Notes under the pieces: model-generated
Database searches by the model: none
Told to the model about the DNA's origin: nothing
The model's input: only the letters and a program-made list of their open reading frames with translations
Made by a program: the position numbers and the translations under genes
Shown here: piece by piece, positions 1 to 9,906 of the stretch
Numbering within the stretch: the first letter of the stretch is position 1
Layout: each line of letters starts with the position of its first letter
From: Klebsiella sp. RIT-PI-d
GTDB lineage: Bacteria; Pseudomonadota; Gammaproteobacteria; Enterobacterales; Enterobacteriaceae
Assembly: GCF_001187865.1 (NCBI RefSeq)
Contig: NZ_LGIT01000003.1
Coordinates: 124,001-188,000, forward strand
DNA: 64,000 bases
Direction: 5' to 3'

Positions 1-3000
1 CTCAGCTTGCTCAATAATGGCTTCATAGTACGACGGCTCCAGGGTGCGCCACAGACGCTGATACCAGATATCTGCGCCCTCGCCGCTCACGACCATATTC
101 CCTTCATACGTTTGAAGAAATTTGCTACGTGCTTTTAACTGCGTTTCATCGTCCTTTAACATGGCATTATTTTCCGCGTCATAACAGGCTTTTATCCATG
201 CCCCCCCACTTTCTGGCAGCAGTAAAAGCGGCTCGGTCATCCCCTTGAGATAACCTGCCACCAGCTCATCAAGATAAGCCTGTGCCTGCGTGGGCGGCAG
301 CGGAGGAAAATGCCACGACCCGTCTTTGCGCACCAGTAACCGGCTTTCACCTGTTCCCCCGCTGGCACAGTAGACAAGGTGTTCCAGCCAAAGTTGCATA
401 CCCTGTGACACGCTGAGCAGCGAAGGCCTCCAGCGGAGTAACCCGTCGGGCTGCACCTGCTGAAGCCAGCCGGTAATGGCGATCCCACTGCATTGCAGGT
501 CGATTTCAAGACTCTGGCTGGGCTGGCGGTGTTCAATAACGCGGTCGGCCAGGGTTTGCATCTCCTGCAACTGCGTGTCCCAGACAATCTCCCCAAACGC
601 GCCGTAAGGCAGTTCCCCCGCCGCGCGATAGCGCCGGAACATTTTATCGGCGTCTTCTTCGTCGACCAGCGTATTCAGTAATTGCTGATTGAGCTGATAT
701 CGGGTTAGCCCCTCAAGGGTGAAAGGCTCAGCATCCGGGATTTCGCTCTCTTCTGCCCGGAAATTGACGCGTAATCGCTGCTGAAAAAAAGCGCGCACCG
801 GATGCGCCCAAAAGCGTTGTAACTGCTCAAAAGGCAGAGTGTCGAGCGTTAATGGCGGCAGCGGTTGAATGAACGCCGGATGTGCCTCTCCCTGCTGACT
901 GGCCGCCGCCAGCCACTCGCGGGCATAGCTTTGCCGCTCATCGCTTTTGAAGTTTTCAGCGTCAAATGGCATCCGGGTATGCAGATGCATGATGTGTTCT
1001 TTTACTCGTCGTTCGCTTTCATCACAGTTACAATTTTCGTCCCCGGCGAGATAGTGGCTTTGACCGATGTAATCCACCAGTTCCTGCACCAGTACCGAAG
1101 GGTAACGTTCACTGTTATCCTGGATTGAGCGGCCAATGTAGCTGATATAGAGCTTCTGTTCGGCAGACATCAGGGCTTCGAGAAACAGATAACGGTCATC
1201 GTCACGGCGGCTACGGTCGCCGCGCTGCGGTTTGTGGCTCATCAGATCAAAGCCAAGCGGCGACAGACTACGCGGATAGATCCCGTCGTTCATGCCCAAT
1301 AAACATACGGCTTTAAAAGGAATAGAGCGCATGGGCATGAGGGTGCAGATGTTGACCGGTCCGGCGAGGAATCGCTGGCTGATACGCTCCTGGTCCAGTC
1401 TTAGTGCCAGCTCATCACGCAACAGCGACAGCGGTACAGGCTCGCCATAATGCGATCCGGTGCCCTGCTCAATGATCGCCTGCCACTGTTGCTCAATAAG
1501 CGCCAGCGCTGCCTCGGTGTCCTGATCGGGGAGGAAAAAGTCATTAAGCATTTCACGGCAAACCGGAAGCCACTCGGTAAGCGGACGATCCTGCATTAAT
1601 CCGCGACGCCAGAGGTTAAGCTGCATTAGCAGCGAGGCCAGATGCCCGACCAGCTCGGCAATAAGTCCGCTGGACTCGTCGTACGGCAGAACGGCGCGCC
1701 ACTCGCCTTCGCGGCTTTCCATCGCGTAGCCAAGCAGCATACGCGTCAGGCCGAATTGCCAGGTATGTTGCCCGGTCGCCGGTAATTCAAGTTCACGCAC
1801 GTTGTCGTCGTCCATGCCCCAGCGCACACCGGATTCATTTACCCACTGACGCAAATAACGCAGCCCTTCTTCATTGATGTTAAAACGTGCGGCCAGCACC
1901 GGAACATCCAGGAGCGCCAGTACGTCTTCCGACACAAAGCGGCTGTCCGGGAGTGAAAGCAGGCTGATAAACGCCTGCAGCGCCGGATGAGACTGACGCG
2001 CCCGGCGGTCAGAGATAGCATAAGGCAGATAGCGTTCTCCCGTCGCGCTCCCAAAAACGGCCTGGATAAACGGGCTGTAGCTGTCGATGTCAGCCACCAT
2101 AACGATAATGTCGCGTGGCGTCAGGGTTGGGTCGTCTTCCAGCATCGCCAGCAGTCGGTCGTGCAACACTTCAACTTCCCGCTGTGGACTATGACAAACA
2201 TGGATCATCAGGCTACGGTCGTCTGGCTCCAGCCTGCGTTTCCTGTCGCTGCGGGCGAACTCTTCGGCCGTTCGCCCCGGTACCGCCGCGTTCTGTAATT
2301 CCAGTACGTCGTATTGCAAGTTATGCAGCAGATTGTCCGGCGTAATATCGACAAACGCGTCCAGCTCTTCGTAGTTCTCCAGCCCGGCCAGAAGATACAT
2401 ATAGTCACGCCCGAGCTTGCCCCACGAGGCCAGTAGCGGGTTACCCACATCCTGCTCGCCGTCGTCGTTAAACAAGCCGGCAGCCTGACTGGAGTCACGA
2501 AAGAGTGGGAATTCGCGTTGTTCCCGATGGTGTTTACGCTGGCGAGCCACCAGGCGCGCCAGAAATGCCGGATCTTTAATATCGCCCCAGTAGTAGCGAC
2601 ATGGGTTGGTAAACAGGATGAACACGTCAACGTGCTTGCCAAGTGCCTGTAGCGCCTGCAGATAGACAGGCGGCAATGCTGAAATGCCGCAAATAAATAC
2701 CCGTGACGGCAACCCGGCCGGAGGTTCACTGGCCTGTTCAAGCGTGTGGATAAAACGCTGATATAAATTAGCGCGATGCCATAATGGCTGGCCGAGCGCA
2801 GCAGTATGCTCAACCAGCGCTTTCCACAACGGGGCTTGCCACTGCTGGCTCTCATCAAGACCGTCAACCCGCTCTCCGGCTTCCCAGCAGGTTAGCCACT
2901 TCGGACGAAAAACCAGATACTGGTCGTAGAGATCGGCAATACGCGAGGCAAGCTGAAACAGTTTGCGCTTGTCGGTATCGTCGCTGAGATAATGGCGCAG

Positions 3001-3330
3001 CATAGCAAATTCATCACCCGCGATGAGATCAGGCAGAAGCGTCATCAGCTTCCAGCTCATGCCCTGTTTATTGAATGCGCTTTCACCCGGGATATCTGGC
3101 AGGACACGCACAAACATCTCCCAGATAAAGCTCGCCGGGAGCGGGAAATCAATATTTGCCGCGATACCAAAACGCCGGGAGAGAGACATTTGTAGCCACT
3201 GCGCCATACCGGTACTTTGGACCAGCACGACTTCAGGCTCGAAGGGGTCGTCAAGACGCTCACGCTCGACAATAAACTCCATCAGCGCTTCCAGCACATC
3301 CAGACGATTGGAATGGTAGACCCTTAACAT
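1..3330 (-). CDS. recC: RecC, exonuclease V (RecBCD) gamma subunit, cut at left edge
   Basis: RecC is the Chi-recognition subunit of the RecBCD helicase-nuclease, which processes double-strand DNA ends in the cytoplasm. The start codon is the ATG complementary to 3328-3330, reading MLRVYHSNRLDVLEAL, the known RecC N-terminus. The minus-strand frame stays open to base 1, giving 1110 codons. E. coli RecC has 1122 residues, so about the last dozen are outside the window. The bases at the edge read ...YYEAIIEQAE, which fits the family C-terminus. It starts 12 bp after the ppdC stop, as in E. coli, where recC follows the ppdA-ppdB-ygdB-ppdC genes. I saw no frameshift, but only spot checks of the 3.3 kb were made. 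Confidence 0.95.
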   Translation of the reverse strand, partial: MLRVYHSNRLDVLEALMEFIVERERLDDPFEPEVVLVQSTGMAQWLQMSLSRRFGIAANIDFPLPASFIWEMFVRVLPDIPGESAFNKQGMSWKLMTLLPDLIAGDEFAMLRHYLSDDTDKRKLFQLASRIADLYDQYLVFRPKWLTCWEAGERVDGLDESQQWQAPLWKALVEHTAALGQPLWHRANLYQRFIHTLEQASEPPAGLPSRVFICGISALPPVYLQALQALGKHVDVFILFTNPCRYYWGDIKDPAFLARLVARQRKHHREQREFPLFRDSSQAAGLFNDDGEQDVGNPLLASWGKLGRDYMYLLAGLENYEELDAFVDITPDNLLHNLQYDVLELQNAAVPGRTAEEFARSDRKRRLEPDDRSLMIHVCHSPQREVEVLHDRLLAMLEDDPTLTPRDIIVMVADIDSYSPFIQAVFGSATGERYLPYAISDRRARQSHPALQAFISLLSLPDSRFVSEDVLALLDVPVLAARFNINEEGLRYLRQWVNESGVRWGMDDDNVRELELPATGQHTWQFGLTRMLLGYAMESREGEWRAVLPYDESSGLIAELVGHLASLLMQLNLWRRGLMQDRPLTEWLPVCREMLNDFFLPDQDTEAALALIEQQWQAIIEQGTGSHYGEPVPLSLLRDELALRLDQERISQRFLAGPVNICTLMPMRSIPFKAVCLLGMNDGIYPRSLSPLGFDLMSHKPQRGDRSRRDDDRYLFLEALMSAEQKLYISYIGRSIQDNSERYPSVLVQELVDYIGQSHYLAGDENCNCDESERRVKEHIMHLHTRMPFDAENFKSDERQSYAREWLAAASQQGEAHPAFIQPLPPLTLDTLPFEQLQRFWAHPVRAFFQQRLRVNFRAEESEIPDAEPFTLEGLTRYQLNQQLLNTLVDEEDADKMFRRYRAAGELPYGAFGEIVWDTQLQEMQTLADRVIEHRQPSQSLEIDLQCSGIAITGWLQQVQPDGLLRWRPSLLSVSQGMQLWLEHLVYCASGGTGESRLLVRKDGSWHFPPLPPTQAQAYLDELVAGYLKGMTEPLLLLPESGGAWIKACYDAENNAMLKDDETQLKARSKFLQTYEGNMVVSGEGADIWYQRLWRTLEPSYYEAIIEQAE

Positions 3331-3342
3331 ATTTGCTCCCGA

Positions 3343-3666
3343 CTACTGACTGACCGGGCAATGCAACCGCGTCATTTGCCCTTGTTTACCCACCGGTGCG
3401 GTGAGTGTAATGCTGATGCTGACACATCTTTGCTGCATTGTCTGCACGCGCTGTACCCGCCACCCTGCTTCTGTTGGCCCGCCCTGAAGGCGGGTATATT
3501 GCCAGGCGTTGCGCCAGAGCTGGCGATGCTGGTTGAGCATTGCCGAACCGTTGACCAGCGCGCGGTGATACCCGGCAAGCGCAGTTATGACCAAAATCAT
3601 TAATGCCATTGCCAGTAACACTTCCGGTAAACTAAATCCCTGCTGTTGGTTCAGGGGATGTGACAT
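3343..3666 (-). CDS. ppdC: Prepilin-like protein PpdC
   Basis: A 107-residue type IV prepilin/pseudopilin-like protein. It has a short polar leader, then the prepilin peptidase site GF-SLPEVLLAM, where Glu5 of the mature form is visible, followed by one hydrophobic helix (residues 10-35). The C-terminal part is small and contains a pair of cysteines. It overlaps ygdB by 16 bp and is followed 12 bp later by recC. Proteins of this cluster resemble minor pseudopilins. Their role in enterics is poorly defined; a part in a type IV pilus or secretion-like assembly is inferred from family membership. Confidence 0.88.
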   Translation of the reverse strand: MSHPLNQQQGFSLPEVLLAMALMILVITALAGYHRALVNGSAMLNQHRQLWRNAWQYTRLQGGPTEAGWRVQRVQTMQQRCVSISITLTAPVGKQGQMTRLHCPVSQ

Positions 3667-4058
3667 AGCATCACCTCATTCAGTGGACAGAAATCACTCC
3701 AGCCATGCAATGAAAAATGCACTTCGCCTTCGCTTATTTCGCCTGCCTGCCAGAGCGTCATCGACCCGTGGGTGGCGATAAGCAGCAACGCATTGTCTCG
3801 CAACACCCGTAAACAGACCTGCCAGACCTGCGCGTGCTGCTGCCTGCACTGGAGAAGCGGATTTATCTGCCAGGTCTGCATCTTGCCCCACTGTAATGCG
3901 GAATGGACGCTAGCCTGTTCGTTCAGCGCCAGCGTTTCTACCGCCACCCGGGTGGACAGGGCGCGCTGCTGTTGATTCAATCCCTGAAGCATCAGGCTGC
4001 CGAGTACCAGCAAAAGCAGCACCAGCGCCAGCGATGACATCCCGCGTTGATGATTCAC
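3651..4058 (-). CDS. ygdB: YgdB, DUF2509 pilin-operon protein
   Basis: A 135-residue protein with one N-terminal hydrophobic segment (MSSLALVLLLLVLGSLMLQG) after a short basic stretch, then a periplasmic-type domain containing several cysteines. It matches E. coli YgdB in position and sequence. It has the layout of a minor pseudopilin of the PilX/GspK kind but lacks a clear GFxxxE cleavage motif. It overlaps ppdB by 4 bp (ATGA type) and ppdC by 16 bp, so the cluster is translationally coupled. Function unknown. Confidence 0.85.
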   Translation of the reverse strand: MNHQRGMSSLALVLLLLVLGSLMLQGLNQQQRALSTRVAVETLALNEQASVHSALQWGKMQTWQINPLLQCRQQHAQVWQVCLRVLRDNALLLIATHGSMTLWQAGEISEGEVHFSLHGWSDFCPLNEVMLCHIP

Positions 4059-4618
4059 AGGTTGTATCCCGCAACACTATATACAGCCGTTGCCATGCGA
4101 CGTGGCCGGCTTATTGATTCAGCCGCCAGCGTTATTGTCAGCTCTGGGGCAAAACCCGCCCGGCTATAACGCGATACTACAAAGCCCGTCACCCGCAACG
4201 TTTGTGGATCGGTCATTTTGTCCCAGTGATTGTCTTCACAAGAAGAGACCCCGCGCAGCGTTTCCAGCGCGCCATTTTGCAGACGAAAGCCAATAACGTC
4301 CGAGGTCGCAGCGGATGAAACATCCCAGATCCCGTTACTGTTAGCATCCCATTTAATCAGCACACAGGCTCCCGAGCGCTCAATAATCAAGGGATTTCCC
4401 ACGCACTGCCCACGACAGTAACCGGCACGCTGGAGATGCTTTGCCACTGTATAAACGCGCTGCCACAGCTCGTCTTCCAGCGCCTGCTGCCGGGACTGCT
4501 GGAGCACGGCACGCTGTAAGCTGGGTAAAAAACGCGACGCGCCCAGTAGCAGTAAGCTGCCGATCGCCATTGCGATTAATGCTTCGATTAGCGAAAAACC
4601 CCGCTGTGCTACAGGCAT
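4055..4618 (-). CDS. ppdB: Prepilin-like protein PpdB
   Basis: A 187-residue pseudopilin-like protein starting MPVAQRGFSLIEALIAM. The prepilin peptidase motif G-FSLIE with Glu5 is intact and is followed by a hydrophobic helix up to about residue 30. The C-terminal domain has paired cysteines (CRGQC, and CED further on). The frame is open for another 34 codons upstream, but the ATG at 4618 puts the leader at the usual length and overlaps the ppdA stop (4609-4611), as expected for coupled genes. The GspJ/PilW-like layout suggests a minor pilin; its role is inferred. Confidence 0.88.
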   Translation of the reverse strand: MPVAQRGFSLIEALIAMAIGSLLLLGASRFLPSLQRAVLQQSRQQALEDELWQRVYTVAKHLQRAGYCRGQCVGNPLIIERSGACVLIKWDANSNGIWDVSSAATSDVIGFRLQNGALETLRGVSSCEDNHWDKMTDPQTLRVTGFVVSRYSRAGFAPELTITLAAESISRPRRMATAVYSVAGYNL

Positions 4619-5073
4619 GTATTTCCCTCCGCTGGCTGACATAGCCGAATGCGTCCCCAGCCTGACACCACGATTAGCCAGTTTCCAGCCGGGCTTTGCA
4701 GACGAACATGCCCGGCCCATGCCGTATTCCGCAGGCCAAAAAAAGCCAGTCCTGGCGTCATCTCCGCCAGGGTAACCTCAGGCCAGGGCAGGCGTAGCGT
4801 CCACGGATCGCCAGACGGGCAGCCAGTCACATCGCGGCTCACCAGGCACTCTGTCTTTCCGACGCGATGAATGGCCAAAGCACGATCGCGGTTGTGCCAG
4901 TTCGCATCGTCACGCAGAAGTACCAGGTATTCACGCACCTGATTCGCGCTTTGCCACAAACGCTGCTGCTGTTGCCAGCTTCGCCAGCCGTACAGTCCTG
5001 CTGCGCTGAGTATGACGACGATGATAGTGACAATCATCGTTTCAATGAGCGTATAGCCCTGTTGTCGTTTCAT
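4609..5073 (-). CDS. ppdA: Prepilin-like protein PpdA
   Basis: First gene of the ppdA-ppdB-ygdB-ppdC-recC cluster; 154 residues. The N-terminus MKRQQGYTLIETMIVTIIV carries a classic class III (type IV prepilin) signal: basic leader, cleavage after Gly, Glu at mature position 5 and a hydrophobic helix. The globular part has cysteines near residues 78 and 86 and at the C-terminus. It resembles GspH/FimT minor pseudopilins. The promoter must lie between 5074 and about 5190, ahead of the thyA terminator. The function in enterics is not established. Confidence 0.9.
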   Translation of the reverse strand: MKRQQGYTLIETMIVTIIVVILSAAGLYGWRSWQQQQRLWQSANQVREYLVLLRDDANWHNRDRALAIHRVGKTECLVSRDVTGCPSGDPWTLRLPWPEVTLAEMTPGLAFFGLRNTAWAGHVRLQSPAGNWLIVVSGWGRIRLCQPAEGNTCL

Positions 5074-5198
5074 GGCGATAGGGTGCGGCGGCGGCGCAGG
5101 TATTACGAGGGGCGGTTTTTCATTTTACGAGACGCTACGAGAGATTTTTAGGGTATTGCAGCGAGTTGCAAAAAAACAGGAAGACGGCTTCAGAAATG

Positions 5199-5221
5199 AA
5201 AAACGGCACCCGAAGGTGCCG
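5199..5221 (-). terminator. Rho-independent terminator of lgt-thyA
   Basis: On the minus strand there is a 7-bp GC-rich stem (CGGCACC/GGTGCCG) with a UUCG tetraloop, followed by five T. It lies about 75 bp past the thyA stop and before the ppdA promoter region. Confidence 0.85.
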
Positions 5222-5295
5222 CTGGAAAACGGTGAAACGCAGGCGATCAATAATATCGGACGGTGCTTTGTTTATCTCCGCCGATACGTAACCGA

Positions 5296-6090
5296 TCAGA
5301 TAGCCACTGGCGCTTTGATCCCCGGATGCGGATCGTAACCTTCAATCTCAAAATCATCGAAGCGATAATCAAAGATTGAGTCCGGTTTACGTTTAATCAC
5401 CAGCGTTGGCAGCGCGCGCGGTTCACGGCTTAGTTGTAGATGAGTCTGCTCCATGTGATTGCTGTACAGGTGCGTATCGCCCCCGGTCCAGACAAAATCA
5501 CCGACCTCAAGATCGCACTGCTGCGCCATCATATGCACCAGCAGGGCATAGCTGGCAATATTAAACGGCAGGCCAAGAAATACATCGCAGGAACGCTGGT
5601 AAAGCTGGCAGGACAGCTTGCCGTCCGCTACGTAGAACTGGAAGAACGCATGACACGGAGCCAGCGCCATCTTATCCAGTTCACCTACGTTCCAGGCTGA
5701 AACAATAATGCGTCGGGAATCAGGATCGTTTTTGAGCTGGTTAATGACCGTCGTAATCTGGTCAATATGACGGCCGTCCGGCGTCGGCCAGGCACGCCAT
5801 TGTTTGCCGTACACCGGCCCCAGATTGCCGTCTTCATCAGCCCACTCGTCCCAAATCGTGACCTTGTTTTCACGCAGATAAGCGACGTTAGTATCACCCT
5901 GCAAAAACCACAGCAGCTCATGAATAATCGAGCGCAGGTGGCAGCGTTTGGTGGTAACCAGCGGAAAGCCTTCACGCAGATTAAAGCGCATCTGGTGACC
6001 AAAAATAGAGATCGTGCCGGTTCCGGTACGGTCATTTTTCGGCGTGCCTTCATCAAGCACTTTCTGCATTAAATCAAGATACTGTTTCAT
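5296..6090 (-). CDS. thyA: Thymidylate synthase
   Basis: ThyA converts dUMP to dTMP using methylene-tetrahydrofolate. The 264-residue length equals E. coli ThyA. Visible motifs are the catalytic Cys in [12 protein letters not shown], the [13 protein letters not shown] dUMP-binding segment and the C-terminal GIKAPVAI that closes on the ligand. The start ATG at 6090 follows the lgt stop by 6 bp, so the two are co-transcribed and coupled, as in E. coli. Confidence 0.98.
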   Translation of the reverse strand: MKQYLDLMQKVLDEGTPKNDRTGTGTISIFGHQMRFNLREGFPLVTTKRCHLRSIIHELLWFLQGDTNVAYLRENKVTIWDEWADEDGNLGPVYGKQWRAWPTPDGRHIDQITTVINQLKNDPDSRRIIVSAWNVGELDKMALAPCHAFFQFYVADGKLSCQLYQRSCDVFLGLPFNIASYALLVHMMAQQCDLEVGDFVWTGGDTHLYSNHMEQTHLQLSREPRALPTLVIKRKPDSIFDYRFDDFEIEGYDPHPGIKAPVAI

Positions 6091-6096
6091 GCTGCC

Positions 6097-6969
6097 TCAG
6101 GAAAGTTGTTGCTGCGGGCGGCGATACGCCCAAATTATCATCGCGATACCGGCAATAATCATCGGTACCGAGAGGATCTGCCCCATGCTGATGTACTGCA
6201 CCCAGGCACCGGTGAACTGCGCATCCGGCTGACGGAAGAATTCAACGATGATACGGAATGCGCCATAGCCGATCAGGAACAGGCCGGATACCGAGCCGGT
6301 TGGACGCGGCTTGCGAATAAACAGGTTCAGGATGATAAACAGCACAACGCCTTCCAGCACCAGCTCATAAAGCTGCGACGGATGGCGCGGCAGCACGCCA
6401 TAGGTATCAAAAATGGATTGCCATTCCGGGTGCGCGGGCAGCAGGCCGATATCCTCAGCACGCGATCCGGGGAACAGCATCGCAAACGGAGAAGACGGGT
6501 CAACACGTCCCCACAACTCGCCATTAATGAAGTTGCCTAAACGCCCTGCCCCCAGCCCAAACGGGATCAGCGGCGCGATAAAGTCGGACACCTGAAAGAA
6601 ACTGCGCTTCGTGCGATGAGCGAAGATGAGCATCACCACAATCACCCCAATAAGGCCACCGTGGAATGACATTCCCCCGTCCCAGACACGGAACAAATAA
6701 AGCGGATTTTCAAGGAACAGCGGCATGTTGTAAAACAGAACATAGCCGATACGGCCGCCTAAAAAGACGCCAAGAAAGCCCAGGTACAGCAGGTTTTCAA
6801 CTTCGTTTTTCGTCCAGCCGCTACCGGGACGATTGGCGCGGCGCGTCGCCAGCCACATCGCAAAAACGAATCCGACCAGGTACATCAGGCCATACCAGTG
6901 CAGCGCAACCGGTCCAATGGAAAATATCACCGGATCAAAATCCGGGAAATGCAGATAGCCACTATTCAT
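6097..6969 (-). CDS. lgt: Phosphatidylglycerol-prolipoprotein diacylglyceryl transferase
   Basis: Lgt is the inner-membrane enzyme that transfers diacylglycerol from phosphatidylglycerol to the lipobox cysteine, the first step of lipoprotein maturation. It has 290 residues with about seven hydrophobic segments, the HGGLIG motif containing the essential His, and the Lgt signature [16 protein letters not shown] with its essential Arg. It matches the E. coli length (291). It is upstream of thyA in one operon. Substrate lipoproteins in this window include YgdR and ActS. Confidence 0.97.
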   Translation of the reverse strand: MNSGYLHFPDFDPVIFSIGPVALHWYGLMYLVGFVFAMWLATRRANRPGSGWTKNEVENLLYLGFLGVFLGGRIGYVLFYNMPLFLENPLYLFRVWDGGMSFHGGLIGVIVVMLIFAHRTKRSFFQVSDFIAPLIPFGLGAGRLGNFINGELWGRVDPSSPFAMLFPGSRAEDIGLLPAHPEWQSIFDTYGVLPRHPSQLYELVLEGVVLFIILNLFIRKPRPTGSVSGLFLIGYGAFRIIVEFFRQPDAQFTGAWVQYISMGQILSVPMIIAGIAMIIWAYRRPQQQLS

Positions 6970-7116
6970 CTGTCACCATAAGTAATTGTTATTCCGCTGA
7001 AAGTGGAAAGCGGTAATGATACGCGCCTGTTAATAGCAGGTGCTCCAAAGGAGCGAATCATAGCACAGGCGCATTAAGGTGATGACCGTGAAGTTGTAAA
7101 AGATCTGTATGGCTCG

Positions 7117-9363
7117 CTATCGCCCGCCGCGAATTAAGCCGCCCATTCCCCGGCGCTCCATAAATGCCGCGACCTGATGACGAACTTCCGTCGCCATTTG
7201 TGCCTCAAGGCTGCGTCGGGCCAGCGTCTGCGCTTCTTCAAAGTCAATGTGACGCAGCAAATACTTCACCCGCGCAACCGAACGGCCATTCATAGAGAGA
7301 TGGCGATAGCCAAGACCGATAAGAATAGCCACACACAGGGTGTCGCCAGCCATTTCACCGCATAAGCGCAGATCAATGCCGTAATGTTCAGCATCGCGGG
7401 CGATCATCGCCAGCGCACGCAGCATTGCCGGATGCAGGCTGTCATAAATATTCGCCACGCGGGTATTGTTGCGATCGACCGCCAGGATGTACTGGGTTAA
7501 ATCATTGGTGCCGACAGAGATAAAATCCACCCGTGTCGCCAGGTGCGGCAGCATAAAGACCATCGATGGCACTTCAAGCATGACGCCAACTCGTGGTTTG
7601 GGGATCGCATAGCCGATCATCTCTTCTACTTCGCGCCCGGCGCGTTCAATAAGCCGTCGTGCTTCGTCCACCTCTTCAATACTGGTGATCATCGGCAGCA
7701 GGATACTAAGGTTACCCGTAGCGGCATTGGCGCGCAGCATGGCACGAACCTGTACCAGGAAGATTTCTGGCTGATCTAGCGTGATGCGAATACCTCGCCA
7801 GCCCAGACACGGATTTTCTTCACTAATGGGCATGTAGGGAAGCTGTTTATCGGCGCCGATATCCAGCGTGCGCAAGGTGACCGGCTTGTCATTGAACATT
7901 TGCAGCATGCCCTGATACTGCGCCACCTGCTCTTCTTCGGAGGGAAAACCGCTTTGCAGCATAAACGGAATTTCGGTGCGATACAGACCAATACCGTCAA
8001 TGCGGCTGCCGAGCTTCTGCTCATGCTCAGGACTCAGCCCGGCGTTGAGCATAACCTTAATACGCTCGCCGCTTTTCAGTTCGGCAGGACGTTCAACGTC
8101 GTCCTCGGCGATGCGGCTAAGTTCATTTTCTTCGTTAATGAGCCGCTGGTATTCTTTCAGCAGTACCGGTTCAGGATCAACCAGTACCTCACCGCGATAC
8201 CCGTCGACAATAAGCGTGCGTCGGTGCAGGACCGACGGCTGGATATCTGCCCCCATCACGGTGGGAATACCCAGCGCACGGACGATGATTGCCGCGTGGG
8301 AATTGGATGCGCCATCGCGTACCACCACCCCGGCGAGGCGATCCTGCGGTAGTTCGGCAAGCGTGGCGGCGGATAATTCATCGGCCACCAGCACAAAGCG
8401 TTCAGGCCATGTGTGAGGCCCCTGAAGATTATCGTCAAGGTGGAACAGTAAGCGCTGGCCCAGCGTGCGTAAATCGCCCGCCCGTTCTTTAAGATAGCCA
8501 TCGGTCAGCGCCGCAAACTGCTCGGCAAATTTTTCGACGATCTTTTTCACCGCCCACTCGGCTACCGCACCGTTATCAACTTCATTGAAAAGCTCGCGAC
8601 GCAGACGCGCATCGGAGAGAAGATGTGAGTAAAGATCAAATATTGCCGCCGTTTCTTTTTGTGCTCCGGCAGAAAAGCGTTTGCTGTAGCGACGGAATTC
8701 GTTAGCCGCTTCCTCAAGCGCACTGGTTAAGCGCTCGCGCTCGGAGGCGGTATCCAGCGTTGAGGCTTCGTAAACCTGCTCCATTAGTGGCAGCGAGGTA
8801 TCCATCCAGGCTTCTGCGACCACCACGCCTGGCGAGGCCGCCAGCGCACGGATACGCGTCTGGCGATACTGTCCAAATAGCGCCGTTAGTTGAGATTGCG
8901 ACAGAATGGCGGCGATTTGCGTTGCAAGCGTCACCAGGAAGGACTCTTCACTTTCATCATACTGGCGCAGTTCACGTTGCTGAACAACCAGTACGCCTAA
9001 CAGTTGACGGCGCTGAATAATGGGTACGCCGAGAAAGGCACGAAAATGTTCTTCTTTTACGGAAGGAATAAATTTAAAGCTGGGGTGCTTTTGTGCGTCC
9101 GCAAGGTTGATTGGCTCAGCAAGACGTCCCACCAGCCCCACGATGCCCTGATCAAATGCCAGCGTAACCGTGCGACCACGCGGTTTTTTTAAGCCACGCG
9201 TTGCCATCAGATAGTAACAACGACGGTCGTGATCGGCCAGATAGACCGAACAGACTTCAGTGTCCATCGCCAGGCAGATATCGGTAACCAGAATGTTCAG
9301 CGCCTCGCTCAGGTGCGGGGCGCTGGCAACTTTCTCAACGATCTCGCGCAATCGGGTGAGCAT
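7117..9363 (-). CDS. ptsP: Enzyme I of the nitrogen PTS (EI-Ntr)
   Basis: PtsP starts the nitrogen phosphotransferase relay (PtsP-NPr-EIIA-Ntr) using PEP. Its 748 residues equal E. coli. An N-terminal GAF domain (about residues 1-150) precedes the EI region. The phospho-His domain carries GASNSHAAIIVRALGIP with the active His, and the C-terminal PEP-binding TIM-barrel carries the RLCGEMAGD segment with the catalytic Cys. It lies 12 bp after the rppH stop, so it is in one operon with rppH. It is cytoplasmic and signals nitrogen and potassium status rather than sugar uptake. Confidence 0.97.
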   Translation of the reverse strand: MLTRLREIVEKVASAPHLSEALNILVTDICLAMDTEVCSVYLADHDRRCYYLMATRGLKKPRGRTVTLAFDQGIVGLVGRLAEPINLADAQKHPSFKFIPSVKEEHFRAFLGVPIIQRRQLLGVLVVQQRELRQYDESEESFLVTLATQIAAILSQSQLTALFGQYRQTRIRALAASPGVVVAEAWMDTSLPLMEQVYEASTLDTASERERLTSALEEAANEFRRYSKRFSAGAQKETAAIFDLYSHLLSDARLRRELFNEVDNGAVAEWAVKKIVEKFAEQFAALTDGYLKERAGDLRTLGQRLLFHLDDNLQGPHTWPERFVLVADELSAATLAELPQDRLAGVVVRDGASNSHAAIIVRALGIPTVMGADIQPSVLHRRTLIVDGYRGEVLVDPEPVLLKEYQRLINEENELSRIAEDDVERPAELKSGERIKVMLNAGLSPEHEQKLGSRIDGIGLYRTEIPFMLQSGFPSEEEQVAQYQGMLQMFNDKPVTLRTLDIGADKQLPYMPISEENPCLGWRGIRITLDQPEIFLVQVRAMLRANAATGNLSILLPMITSIEEVDEARRLIERAGREVEEMIGYAIPKPRVGVMLEVPSMVFMLPHLATRVDFISVGTNDLTQYILAVDRNNTRVANIYDSLHPAMLRALAMIARDAEHYGIDLRLCGEMAGDTLCVAILIGLGYRHLSMNGRSVARVKYLLRHIDFEEAQTLARRSLEAQMATEVRHQVAAFMERRGMGGLIRGGR

Positions 9364-9375
9364 AATGTGCGTGGC

Positions 9376-9906
9376 TTAACCTCTTTTACGTCGCCATGCC
9401 GGTGCTGGCTGCGGCTTAGGCACGGTTTCCTGAAGCGACATGACCATTGCGGCAAATTCTTTCATCACCCGACGATAGACGTCGCGTTTAAACGAGACTA
9501 CCTGACGCACCGGATACCAGTAGCTTACCCAGCGCCAGCCATCAAATTCGGGCGTGCTGCTGGTCTGCATATTGATATCTGCATCATTGCCGATTAACTG
9601 CAATAAAAACCACTTCTGTTTTTGGCCAATACAAACTGGCTTTGTATCCCAACGCACCAAACGTTTCGGTAATTTGTAACGCAACCAGTTGCGGGTCGAC
9701 GCGAGGATCCGCACATCTTTGCGGCTCAGGCCAACTTCTTCAAACAGCTCCCGGTACATCGCCTGTTCGGCTGTTTCTCCGGCATTAATTCCCCCTTGAG
9801 GGAACTGCCAGGAGTGTTGACCAAACCGCCGCGCCCACATGACCTGGCCCTGACGGTTACAGATTACAATACCCACATTCGGGCGGTAGCCATCGTCATC
9901 AATCAC
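9376..9906 (-). CDS. rppH: RNA pyrophosphohydrolase RppH
   Basis: RppH removes pyrophosphate from 5'-triphosphorylated mRNA and so triggers RNase E decay. It has 176 residues, the E. coli length. The Nudix box is complete: [20 protein letters not shown] then VGL, giving GX5EX7REUXEEXGU. The C-terminal tail is proline-rich and basic. It is the first gene of rppH-ptsP; its promoter lies in the DARS2-like intergenic region. Confidence 0.97.
   Translation of the reverse strand: MIDDDGYRPNVGIVICNRQGQVMWARRFGQHSWQFPQGGINAGETAEQAMYRELFEEVGLSRKDVRILASTRNWLRYKLPKRLVRWDTKPVCIGQKQKWFLLQLIGNDADINMQTSSTPEFDGWRWVSYWYPVRQVVSFKRDVYRRVMKEFAAMVMSLQETVPKPQPAPAWRRKRG

Noticed and set aside
1..3330. Many 60-220 codon frames on both strands inside the first 3.3 kb
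   Set aside because: They are shadows of recC, which is open on minus from 3330 to the window edge and gives the expected RecC sequence at both ends.
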